Source: Brevibacillus_H ginsengisoli (GTDB lineage Bacteria > Bacillota > Bacilli > Brevibacillales > Brevibacillaceae). Taken from it: a DNA stretch of 64,000 bases. Below, piece by piece: positions 35,614-44,324 of this stretch (within the stretch, counting starts at the first letter, position 1; each line of letters opens with the position of its first letter). The notes below the pieces were generated by a model that was given only the letters and a program-made list of their open reading frames with translations, had not been told where the DNA came from and did not search any database. The DNA lies in assembly GCF_050113715.1 (NCBI RefSeq), contig NZ_JBNJQR010000011.1, positions 1-64,000 on the forward strand. Reading direction: 5' to 3'. The position numbers and the translations under genes are program-made.

Positions 35614-36435
35614 ATGCGAAAATATCTGTTGCTCATTTTTGTCGTTGTACTCGGCCTATCCTTGTACTCTAGCCTTTTCCCTACCCTTCCAGCTGTTGAT
35701 TCGGCAGGTCATTCTACTGTGTCTGACGGCAATAAGCTGGTAGTCGTCACATATAATATTCGAGGATGTCGGGATGACAACGGCGTAGCGGACGTGGAGG
35801 CCATTGCCCGAGAATTGAAGGATCTGAATCCTGATATCATCGCTTTGCAAGAAGTGGATGAAGGATTGCCTCGGTCTGGGTTTGTTCACCAGGCGCAGGT
35901 TTTGGCTAAGCTGCTGCACATGAATTATGCCTATTCCCCTTCGCTCAACTTCGTCATTGGGACATATGGCAACGCGATTTTAAGTAAATATCCAATCGAT
36001 TCTAAAAAGTCGTACATGCTGCCATCTTCGCACGAGCAACGCAGCTTGTTGCAGGCCCAGATTAATTTTGACGGTAAACCACTGATGGTGTACGCTACAC
36101 ATCTTGGACTGGATAAATCGGAGCGTGCCTTACAACTGTCAGCGTTATCGGATTATGTAAAAAGGGACAAGGGGAATCGTCCGGCCATTTTACTAGGAGA
36201 TTTCAATACCGACCAAAAAGATCCGATGCTGCAACCCTTGCGTCAAATCTTAACGGACCCCTTATATACTCAGCACGAACATTTTGCGACGATCGCTGGC
36301 AAACCAGTGAGACAAATTGATCATATTTTTATTTCAAAGGACTTTTCCCTCAACTATGCGACGACTACGACTGCAAGCAGGTCCGATCACTATCCGGTTT
36401 GCTTTCATCTGGACGTTCCTCCAATAAAAGCCTAA
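35614..36435 (+). CDS. secreted endonuclease/exonuclease/phosphatase family protein
   Basis: 273 residues from ATG 35614, which AAAAGGAGG precedes at seven bases. Signal peptide about 1-25. EEP fold: TYNIRGC, LQEVDEGL (catalytic Glu), ATHLGLDKSERALQ, LLGDFNTD and SDHYPVCFHL (general-base His). Substrate may be DNA, RNA, a phospholipid or an inositol phosphate; the sequence does not tell. Confidence 0.88.
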   Translation: MRKYLLLIFVVVLGLSLYSSLFPTLPAVDSAGHSTVSDGNKLVVVTYNIRGCRDDNGVADVEAIARELKDLNPDIIALQEVDEGLPRSGFVHQAQVLAKLLHMNYAYSPSLNFVIGTYGNAILSKYPIDSKKSYMLPSSHEQRSLLQAQINFDGKPLMVYATHLGLDKSERALQLSALSDYVKRDKGNRPAILLGDFNTDQKDPMLQPLRQILTDPLYTQHEHFATIAGKPVRQIDHIFISKDFSLNYATTTTASRSDHYPVCFHLDVPPIKA

Positions 36436-36436
36436 A

Positions 36437-36472
36437 AAAAGCGTTCCCATGGTTCGGCCGGGAACGCTTTTT
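36437..36472. terminator. bidirectional terminator
   Basis: AAAGCGTTCCC / GGGAACGCTTT arms (36438-36447 and 36460-36470), flanked by A run and T run; between converging genes. Confidence 0.88.
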
Positions 36473-36487
36473 GGTATTGGATATACT

Positions 36488-37342
36488 TTATGGAGCGGGC
36501 AGAATTGTCGGTTTACCATAATTACGTAAAAAGGTCTCAATCTCTGAGTGCTCCACGATGTTTTGATTATGATAGACGTATTGTGAACGAATCGCCATGG
36601 TCATCTGTGTCGGGAGCAACTGTTTCCTGTCATAATAAATCGTGTACTCCGCCTCTAATTTCATGTTATCGATCATATTGTCCAGACTATTCTTGCTTGC
36701 ATCTGATTGAATCTGTGCTGCCCCCGAATGCTTCGGCAGGTCAGAAATACTGAATGCAGCTTTCAGTTTGGGCATATGCACTGTTTGGGTAGACATCGTC
36801 TGCGGGTGACGCACCTGGCTGCGCAACCATTCTTTCATTTTATTGGAATCAAGCAAAACCCGGACAGCTTTTAAAGAATCACGCGTGTTCGGATCTCGAA
36901 GTGGCAACACCTGAGCTCGCATCTGATCCATCTGCTGCACATTCAGGATTGGATTCCAATTTTCAAACTCCTGACGAATGGAAAAGTCTCCATCATGAAC
37001 TGGGGACCAAGCCGCGCTACTGCTCATTTTGGAGAACAGTTGAGGACCTTTTGCCAACAAAGACATAGTCGTGATACGCTTCTCTTCCGGATAAGAGTGG
37101 CGTACATCCAAATAGACGTCTTTATCTTGAACTACACCGGAGTAGTTGACCAGATTGCTGTTGGTAGTCGTTCCTGTCACCAATTTGGTCCGCCCATAGA
37201 AAGAGTAGGCGTTCTGGGCCAGGAAATTATCTCGTACCATCGCATACCTTACTTGTGCATCCGCTTTATCATCCTTAGCATGACAGCCCGTTATCATCAG
37301 GAAGGTTAGAGCAACGATCAGTCCCTCACGAATTCGCCTCAT
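36488..37342 (-). CDS. lipoprotein of unknown function
   Basis: 284 residues from ATG 37342 (AAAGGAGGAAACGTG before it). Lipobox LMITGC, so lipidated at Cys about residue 20. The rest is a polar beta/alpha domain with a YSFYGRTKLVTG segment, reminiscent of LolA/LppX-type or YcdA-like secreted folds, but I cannot name a family. Gene lies 76 bases downstream of the MBL-fold gene, same strand. Confidence 0.75.
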   Translation of the reverse strand: MRRIREGLIVALTFLMITGCHAKDDKADAQVRYAMVRDNFLAQNAYSFYGRTKLVTGTTTNSNLVNYSGVVQDKDVYLDVRHSYPEEKRITTMSLLAKGPQLFSKMSSSAAWSPVHDGDFSIRQEFENWNPILNVQQMDQMRAQVLPLRDPNTRDSLKAVRVLLDSNKMKEWLRSQVRHPQTMSTQTVHMPKLKAAFSISDLPKHSGAAQIQSDASKNSLDNMIDNMKLEAEYTIYYDRKQLLPTQMTMAIRSQYVYHNQNIVEHSEIETFLRNYGKPTILPAP

Positions 37343-37418
37343 CACGTTTCCTCCTTTTCCACTCATCATAGAATTTCCAAGGAAAGAAACGCTTATTCCC
37401 ACCCCGAACGATCATCAG

Positions 37419-38420
37419 TTATACGGAATAGTAATGAACTCCATTCCGTTCCTGAACATTCACCTGGTGAAGGATCCGCAATAAGTCGAGATGACCAAGT
37501 GTTTCGGACAGCGTAAGCGGCAGTTCTTTTTGATATAACGTAGGAAACAACAAGGCGTTCAGCTCAAATGCGGTTTTGGCCCCATCACGCAAAAAGTTCT
37601 TCAAATGATTAGAGCGCTCCCAGTTTTTCTGTAACCGTTGGGCAATCAGTTCACGATGATTGGTCACTACCTCACCGTGACCGGAAAAAATCTGATCGAT
37701 CTCCATGTCAGCGCACATTTGCAGAGCGGTACGATACTGGACAAGCGTAAGCGGACGCTCCAGCGTATGATTGCGCGGCGGTTCAATAAAGGCATTGGAT
37801 GACACGTGCTTGATGATGTGATCGCCAGCAACCATCACACGATCCTGCGCTCGATATAACGACAGATGGCTCTGAGAATGGCCCGGGGTATAAAACACCT
37901 GCCACTCCGCTAGTCCTGGCACTGCTTCCTGATGCTTCAGCAGCCCGTCAATCTTGCTTTTCTCCGAGAACTTCATCATAAGTTTGTTGAATTTTTCGAT
38001 AATGGACAACATTTCTTCCGGCAGTCCGCTTTCCCGATAAAGCTTCAAGAAGAACTGGTCATGGAACTCCAGAAACACAGGATCAAGCTCAATGTACGGT
38101 ACCGCCAAAGGATGAGCGTACGTGACAGCATTGGTCAAACGACGCATCTTCTCCAGCAACCCGCAGTGATCCACGTGATGGTGCGTCAGCACAATTTGTT
38201 CAATGTCAGTTAATTGAAAGCCAAGCTGATCCATCCCACTCTCCAAAGCACCCCAAGCTTGTGAAGTCAGTGGCCCTACGTCAACCAACGTTAATTTTTC
38301 CCCTTCAATCAAGTAAATATTGACAGCCCCTACAGAAAAAGGGGTTGGGATCTCTATTTGATAAACGCCATTGGCTACCCTTCTCGCCGTGGATGTTCCT
38401 TTATCTGCTTGCTGACTCAT
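37419..38420 (-). CDS. metallo-beta-lactamase fold hydrolase
   Basis: 333 residues. MBL core with HHHVDHCG, a further His in PGHSQSHLSLY, Asp in VAGDHI, and SGHGEVVTNH; a C-terminal winged-helix-like part (from about 255) as in LACTB2/YobT-like RNA or thioester hydrolases. Reaction not decided by sequence. Ribosome binding site TAGGAGTG. Confidence 0.87.
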   Translation of the reverse strand: MSQQADKGTSTARRVANGVYQIEIPTPFSVGAVNIYLIEGEKLTLVDVGPLTSQAWGALESGMDQLGFQLTDIEQIVLTHHHVDHCGLLEKMRRLTNAVTYAHPLAVPYIELDPVFLEFHDQFFLKLYRESGLPEEMLSIIEKFNKLMMKFSEKSKIDGLLKHQEAVPGLAEWQVFYTPGHSQSHLSLYRAQDRVMVAGDHIIKHVSSNAFIEPPRNHTLERPLTLVQYRTALQMCADMEIDQIFSGHGEVVTNHRELIAQRLQKNWERSNHLKNFLRDGAKTAFELNALLFPTLYQKELPLTLSETLGHLDLLRILHQVNVQERNGVHYYSV

Positions 38421-38621
38421 TTTTCACACTCCTAGCCTTTGTGTATTCCCTAAAGTTTACCATACCCTTGGTATTTAGAGAACACTGCTCCGCGCTGGAC
38501 GAACCTTTCATTTTCTCTACTTGGAAATAAACACCTTAACAAATCGTGGAATTCAACCGATATTACAGTTGGAAAGATTTTCTTAGATAAAAAAATTTTG
38601 GAGGAGGATGAAGGAGTGTAT

Positions 38622-41210
38622 ATGAAGATATGGTTAAGCAGAATGACGAAAGTGATGCTGCTTGTTACTTTACTTGTTTTCTCAATTGGCGATGGTTTAG
38701 CGTCAGCTGCTAGCATTTCGCGTTTGATTCTTTCCAAAAATACAGTCTCACTCGAAGTTGGCGATTCTTTAGCATTGACCGCGACCGCTCTGTTCGATAG
38801 TGGCACGACAGAGAATGCAACGGTCAAAACGGACTGGAAATCGGGCAGTGACCCGGTTGCCTCCGTTTATGCCGGTACAATCACCGCGAAAACAGAAGGA
38901 ACAGCCGTGATTACCGCAACCTACATGGGGCTCACAGAAGTCGTCAATGTGAGTGTCCACAAAAAAGTAAAGGCACTCTATAAAGACAAGCAGACGATTG
39001 ATATTCGATCTGGCGGTCAGGACCACATTCAACTAACCGCCCTCTACTCAGATGGCTCTTCCGAGAATGTGACGAATAAAGCGGACTGGACGATTGACAA
39101 CTATGCGATTGCCACCGTAATGAACGGATTGGTCGTGGGTCAATCCTCTGGTACGGCCACCATTACGGCCAAATACGGAAGCCAAACCGTTACAGTCCCT
39201 GTCAATGTCGAGATTATCCGGAGATTGGACCCTTCCAAAACACAGGTTTCCATATTTATCAAAGGAACAGAAACCATCCAGCTGATGGCAACCTTGGCGA
39301 ATGGCAATGTTGAAGACGTGGCAGCCAAAGCAGAATGGTCCTCCGACAAACCAGGGGTAGCAGATGCGATCAAAGGGGTCATTACCGGATACGGAACAGG
39401 ACAAGCCGTGATTACAGCCAAATACGGCGGCAAAACAGCGACCATTCGCGTTGATGTGGCAGTAGCCCGCAAACTAGCAGTGGACAAGCCAAACCTGTAC
39501 CTTCCCAATAATACAAGTGAACAAGTAAAATTAATGGTGACTTACGAGGATGGTACTTCCGAAGATATTACCGACAAAGCTCAATGGACGTCGAATAAAG
39601 AATCCATTGCCTTTGTAAGCAAAGGAAAGATTAGTGCCTACGCTCCCGGTGAAGCCGTCATCACCGCCACATACGGAGATAAATCCGCAACTGTCCAGGT
39701 AGATGTTGACGTACCAAGGAAGTTGGCACTGAACAAAACCTCGCTCTCCTTGCGTTCAGGAGAAAGTCAGGAATTAAAACTAACCGCTACATACGCGAAC
39801 GGAACAACCGAAGACGTTTCAGATAAAGCAGAATGGTCCTCCTCTAATCAGGCTGTAGCCTATGTGGTCAAAGGAAAAGTAGCTGCTTATACCTCCGGTG
39901 AAACGACTCTGACGGCCAAATACGGTGAGAAGACAGTAAGCTGTATTCTTGCAGTAGATATCCCGAGCAAAATTCAACTGTCCAAGGAGACGGTCTCCTT
40001 GCAGGTTGGTAAAACAGAAACCCTGTCAGCACACGCGCTCTACGCGGATGGTCGTGATGTCGATGTGACCAGTCAAGCGGAATGGATCTCAAGTGCTCCA
40101 ACTGTTGCGGAAATTCGCGGCGGAACGATTACAGCCCTCACGAACGGAACCGCATCGATTACGGTTCGATACGGAAATCGCTTGGCAACTGTTCAGGTGA
40201 ACGTCGGTGTCATTCAAACGTTAACGGTTGATCCAACGAATCTCGTAATGGGGCAAGGAGAAACCAAAAATCTTTCGCTTACCGCTACCTACATGGACGG
40301 AACCAAAAAAGACGTGACTTCTCTCGCTACTTGGACGAGCGCACAGCCAACAGTAGCCAGCGTTACGCAAGGGACAGTTACAGCGAATACCAACGGACAT
40401 GCTGTGATTACTGCTGCTTTTGAATCCAAAACCGTGACGATTCCCGTGGACATCGGAATGGCCCAATCACTTGAAGCCAATGTCAAGCTGGTCGTCCTCG
40501 CAATTAATGAATCCAAAAAGATTGTGCTGGAAGCCAAAGATGCCAACAACAAGATCATCAACGTAACGGAAACAGCGGAGTGGATCAGCAGCAATGGCAA
40601 CGTAGCTACTGTTGATAAAGGTTATGTCTTGGGAAGAGCCAATGGCCGAGCCAATATTACCGCCAAGTACGGTGGCAAAACAATCGTCATTCCAGTTGAA
40701 GTCGGCATCCTGCAAAAGCTCGAAGCCAGTGTACGTTACCTTTCGCTTAAATCTGGGCAAAAAGTACAAATCACGTTGAAGGCTACCTTATCCGACGGTA
40801 CAACCAAAGACGTGACAAATGACGCCGAATGGAAATCCGGTCAGTATAAAGTCGCAGATGTTGCTGATGGCTTGGTGACAGGCACATCCTATGGAAAAAC
40901 GACGATTCTCATTCGTTACGCAACAAAAGTAATCAACATCCCGATCGAAGTAGATAATCTCAAGTATCTCAAAACAAGTGATGTCAAAATCACCTTGAAA
41001 AAAGGCACTTCCACAAAAGTAAGCGCAACGGCTACTTATATGGACGGATCTGAGTTAAATGTGACGAAGCCAGCTTACTGGTCATCTTCTCATATTCAGA
41101 TTGCCGATGCAAAAGACGGCATCATTAAAGCAAATGAAGTTGGAGTCACCAACATTACGGTTAGCTACGCTGGCAAACGCGCTTCCATTATCGTCATCGT
41201 TCAAGAGTAG
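38622..41210 (+). CDS. secreted protein with ten BIG2 (bacterial Ig-like group 2) repeats
   Basis: 862 residues from ATG 38622 (AAGGAGTGTAT before it; the frame is open 24 bases further up). Signal peptide about 1-29, then ten tandem repeats of about 83 residues each, with the recurring pattern L-x(2)-G-x-T/S...DVT/S-x-KAEWSS...VADAxxGxIT...G-x-A-x-ITAKYGGK. No LPXTG, SLH or other anchor, and no catalytic domain: the protein is Ig-like repeats from end to end. Likely surface or matrix scaffold, or an adhesin. Repeats differ enough to be old rather than freshly expanded. Own terminator at 41216. Confidence 0.92.
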   Translation: MKIWLSRMTKVMLLVTLLVFSIGDGLASAASISRLILSKNTVSLEVGDSLALTATALFDSGTTENATVKTDWKSGSDPVASVYAGTITAKTEGTAVITATYMGLTEVVNVSVHKKVKALYKDKQTIDIRSGGQDHIQLTALYSDGSSENVTNKADWTIDNYAIATVMNGLVVGQSSGTATITAKYGSQTVTVPVNVEIIRRLDPSKTQVSIFIKGTETIQLMATLANGNVEDVAAKAEWSSDKPGVADAIKGVITGYGTGQAVITAKYGGKTATIRVDVAVARKLAVDKPNLYLPNNTSEQVKLMVTYEDGTSEDITDKAQWTSNKESIAFVSKGKISAYAPGEAVITATYGDKSATVQVDVDVPRKLALNKTSLSLRSGESQELKLTATYANGTTEDVSDKAEWSSSNQAVAYVVKGKVAAYTSGETTLTAKYGEKTVSCILAVDIPSKIQLSKETVSLQVGKTETLSAHALYADGRDVDVTSQAEWISSAPTVAEIRGGTITALTNGTASITVRYGNRLATVQVNVGVIQTLTVDPTNLVMGQGETKNLSLTATYMDGTKKDVTSLATWTSAQPTVASVTQGTVTANTNGHAVITAAFESKTVTIPVDIGMAQSLEANVKLVVLAINESKKIVLEAKDANNKIINVTETAEWISSNGNVATVDKGYVLGRANGRANITAKYGGKTIVIPVEVGILQKLEASVRYLSLKSGQKVQITLKATLSDGTTKDVTNDAEWKSGQYKVADVADGLVTGTSYGKTTILIRYATKVINIPIEVDNLKYLKTSDVKITLKKGTSTKVSATATYMDGSELNVTKPAYWSSSHIQIADAKDGIIKANEVGVTNITVSYAGKRASIIVIVQE

Positions 41211-41215
41211 AAATC

Positions 41216-41262
41216 AAAAACAGAGGTTGCCTCTCTCAAAGAAGCAACCTCTGTTTTTTGTT
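41216..41262. terminator. bidirectional terminator
   Basis: AAAAACAGAGGTTGC / GCAACCTCTGTTTTT arms, 12-base loop. Shared by the converging BIG2 and GGDEF genes; the GGDEF stop codon lies at its edge. Confidence 0.9.
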
Positions 41263-43520
41263 TAATTCGACGCAACAATCACTTGATTGCGTCCATTATT
41301 CTTCGCTTCATACAAGGCCATGTCAGCATGGTTGAACAGAGTTTCTACACTTAAATCAGTAGATTTCCCTTTCTCCCATTTCGCTACACCAACTGAAATG
41401 GTCACCATCGGACTTGTCATTCCCTCTACCTGTGAGCGGATTCTCTCGGCGATATTAGTTGCAAACGTTTGGTCAATTCTAGGTAGGTAAATGGCTAATT
41501 CTTCCCCACCCCAACGAGCGGCAATATCAGACTCGCGGATGCATTGTCTGATCAGCTGAGACACTTGAATCAACACTTCGTCGCCAACCTGATGACCGTA
41601 TGTATCATTCACCTTCTTGAAGTAATCGATATCAATTAGAATAAGCGACCCGAACGCGTCCATTTCCAGCGAACGCTTCACGCGTTCATTCAGGTAGCGG
41701 CGCGCGTACAATCCCGTCAGATTATCGGTGATGACCATACGCTCCACTTCACTATGCAGCATGGCGTTTGTAATGGCGAGACTCGTATGCTGTCCAAAAA
41801 TCTCCAGTAATTTAAAATCGTCGAAACTAAAATAATGACGTCTTGAATCTGCCACGAGCAGGACACCGGCAACCTCTCCCTCGCGCAAGAGCGGTACACC
41901 CATGAATGAAGAAAACGGGATGAGCGAGAACGGCATAATCTCGGTACTTGAATGCGCCAAGATCACCGCTTGCTTGTCCTGCAAAATATCAGCGATTGGA
42001 CGTTCACCTGAGTCAATCCATTTGCCGGTATGCTCTTTGTTAGAAGATGACAAAACCACCAGATGATCTTCGTCCTGTCTTTTTTGCAAGATGGCGCTGT
42101 ATTCCGCTTCAAATGTTTCGAGCAGCATCTCGGTAACAAATTGAAGAATATCCTTCAGATTCAAACTGCGGTTTAGCTGTTGAGCCATCTCATTAATCAA
42201 TCGCAGCTCACGGATGAGGTTACGTGACTGCTGATAAAGCTGAGCGTTCTCAAAAGCGGTTCCAGCTGTTTCTGCCAAAATCGAGATATAGTCCGTTTCA
42301 TTGGATGACATATTCACGATCTCAGTTGCCGTCAGTTCAAGCACTCCGTAAATGCCTTGTTTCCCCAGCAACGGAGCGGCGATCACCGTCGTCGTTTGGT
42401 TATTCACTTGTTGTTTTCCTACGACGAGCGTGCCTTCCAGATAAGCGCGACTACTGAAATCATTTTCTCCTGTTTGGAACGAAAGCTGTTTAACAGGCAG
42501 TGTTGTATTCGTATCTACAGTTAAATAAAGCTCCACTTCAAAGAAAGAATATAGTTGGTGAATACTTCTGATAATTTCTTCCAACACATCATTCACATCG
42601 ATGGAAGCTTGAATTTTTTTGGTTAATTCATACAAAAGATCCTTTTTTTGCGCTTCCCGCCTTATCTGATCGGAAGTAATGGCTCGTAACAGCGCATACG
42701 AGATTTTTTCTCCAACCTCTTGTAAAAAGGCGACATCTCGCTCGTCATAGTAAGTCTTGCCATCTGGTTGCACGATCTGCAAAAACATAGCAACCAATGG
42801 CTTTCCTTCACAATAAATTGGAAAAATCACTAATTGATCTTCATCTGTTACTGTCGGCTCTATCCGCTGAAGGGCAAATCTTTGAATCAATTGCGTCAAG
42901 TGAATCTCATTTTCAGCCAAATTGTTCGCCGTAATTCGCTCATGAGGGACGAGCATCCCAGCTTCGTCTAGACGAACCGCATGACAAGTTCCCTTATCGA
43001 TGATTTCACTGAGCTGGTCGATCACGCATTGCATGAAGTTCTGCATGCGATCATATCGATTCGCCTTCATGAGAATGTCACCTGTCGCATGTTGAATGTA
43101 CGCGTCGTATCCCATCGCAATAAGCGGAGTAATCCCTTTTGCAAAGGAGAGCAGATCAAAATCAACTACTTCTTTGGGCGCAAGCAAACCGATGATTGCA
43201 CGAGTATGTTCACCTCGTTCTTTGATCGGAATCGCAGCGAAGACAACCGATTGTTCCGCTATACAATCGTCTCCCACGCTAATTTCCCGGGTAGAAATCG
43301 CCTGTTGGAGAACTGGATGCTTCGTTATTGAATTGGAATTGTCTAAATCCGAATTCCATGTTTGACCCGCCTGCAATGGAAGAGTCTTGATAAGACGACC
43401 TGTTCCATCTGTTAAGAAGAGAATACCCGGGCGATCTTCTGGCCATGAGGACAAAAAAAAGTGGGTCATATACATGAATACTGTCTCTAATTTACCCAAC
43501 ATCTGCCGATTGTTCACCAC
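41262..43520 (-). CDS. GAF-GGDEF diguanylate cyclase, DgcP-like
   Basis: 752 residues, GTG start. At least two, probably three GAF-like sensor modules fill residues 1-580 (no membrane segment); GGDEF domain about 590-750 with TDNLTGLYARRYL, the active site RWGGEELAIYLP (GGEEL) and an intact inhibitory RxxD site (RESD) five residues before it. It makes c-di-GMP from GTP. The position between refZ and rpsD matches B. subtilis dgcP (ytrP), whose protein is about 580 residues, so this one has an extra N-terminal module. Confidence 0.9.
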   Translation of the reverse strand: MVNNRQMLGKLETVFMYMTHFFLSSWPEDRPGILFLTDGTGRLIKTLPLQAGQTWNSDLDNSNSITKHPVLQQAISTREISVGDDCIAEQSVVFAAIPIKERGEHTRAIIGLLAPKEVVDFDLLSFAKGITPLIAMGYDAYIQHATGDILMKANRYDRMQNFMQCVIDQLSEIIDKGTCHAVRLDEAGMLVPHERITANNLAENEIHLTQLIQRFALQRIEPTVTDEDQLVIFPIYCEGKPLVAMFLQIVQPDGKTYYDERDVAFLQEVGEKISYALLRAITSDQIRREAQKKDLLYELTKKIQASIDVNDVLEEIIRSIHQLYSFFEVELYLTVDTNTTLPVKQLSFQTGENDFSSRAYLEGTLVVGKQQVNNQTTTVIAAPLLGKQGIYGVLELTATEIVNMSSNETDYISILAETAGTAFENAQLYQQSRNLIRELRLINEMAQQLNRSLNLKDILQFVTEMLLETFEAEYSAILQKRQDEDHLVVLSSSNKEHTGKWIDSGERPIADILQDKQAVILAHSSTEIMPFSLIPFSSFMGVPLLREGEVAGVLLVADSRRHYFSFDDFKLLEIFGQHTSLAITNAMLHSEVERMVITDNLTGLYARRYLNERVKRSLEMDAFGSLILIDIDYFKKVNDTYGHQVGDEVLIQVSQLIRQCIRESDIAARWGGEELAIYLPRIDQTFATNIAERIRSQVEGMTSPMVTISVGVAKWEKGKSTDLSVETLFNHADMALYEAKNNGRNQVIVASN

Positions 43521-43553
43521 GAACTCCCTCTTCTCTTCCTTCTGGTCTCATGA

Positions 43554-44135
43554 TCATAGGTGATCGATTGCATTAATCGAAACCACTTCCCAAAATCCGC
43601 CGCGATAGCGGAAAACACTTGTTCCTGTATTATCAATCCGGGTAATGCCCGTTCCTTGTTCTCCTAGGGTTACATAATGAAGAAACGCATTAATCAAACC
43701 ACCGTGACTTACAGCGGCAATCGTTTGATTCGGATGATTTAGAGCCAAGTCTGACAAGCATTGATGAGCCCGTTTCTGCATCGCCTCGAATGCCTCGATT
43801 CCGTATACAGTCAGATCAGTGGCGAGGTAAGAAAATTGGGTTTGGATCTCTTCCATCGTGAGTCCTTCCCATTCGCCATAGTTACGTTCTCGCAGAGTTT
43901 CCAGCGTCTGAAGCGGCACTCCCACAAGATCGGCCAGTTTTTGCGCCGTGCACCGCGCCCGTTTCAAATCGCTTGAATATACGGCAGTAATCGGATGATT
44001 GGCAATATGAGCAGCAAGGCGCTCCGCCTGCTCTTCTCCAAGTGAGTTAAGCTCAATATCACTATGTCCTTGAATTCTGCGAAGTTTATTCCAGTCTGTT
44101 TCTCCGTGTCGAATGAAATAAAGAATCGTTTCCAT
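43554..44135 (-). CDS. histidine phosphatase family protein
   Basis: 193 residues. RHGETDWN (phosphorylated His at about 9-10), second His in AAVSHGGLI, Glu in RERNYGEWEG. Cofactor-independent-like phosphatase of the phosphoglycerate mutase/CobC branch; in bacilli members act as broad or sugar phosphatases. 34 bases downstream of nothing: it lies upstream of the GGDEF gene on the same strand, 33 bases away, so co-transcription is likely. GGAAGGAG before the ATG. Confidence 0.9.
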   Translation of the reverse strand: METILYFIRHGETDWNKLRRIQGHSDIELNSLGEEQAERLAAHIANHPITAVYSSDLKRARCTAQKLADLVGVPLQTLETLRERNYGEWEGLTMEEIQTQFSYLATDLTVYGIEAFEAMQKRAHQCLSDLALNHPNQTIAAVSHGGLINAFLHYVTLGEQGTGITRIDNTGTSVFRYRGGFWEVVSINAIDHL

Positions 44136-44260
44136 TACTTACTCCTTCCGACCCCTATCTAAGCCATTCATTTTCTATTATATAGGATAGACGTCCATCA
44201 TGCTATAAACTTTGCTTTGCTGTTTGCTATTTCCTTTCTATTTTAAATCTTCATCAATCG

Positions 44261-44286
44261 TGAAACGTTTGAAATCCTTATACGTC
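44261..44286 (+). promoter_or_regulatory. ECF sigma-type promoter of the YcdB/SLH gene
   Basis: TGAAAC (44261-44266), 16-base spacer, CGTC (44283-44286), about 38 bases before the ATG at 44325. This is the exact pattern of SigM/SigW/SigX-type promoters in Bacillus, used for envelope stress genes. Confidence 0.6.
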
Positions 44287-44324
44287 TGAAAGAATAGCTA
44301 AGAATTATCAAAGGAGGTAACATT

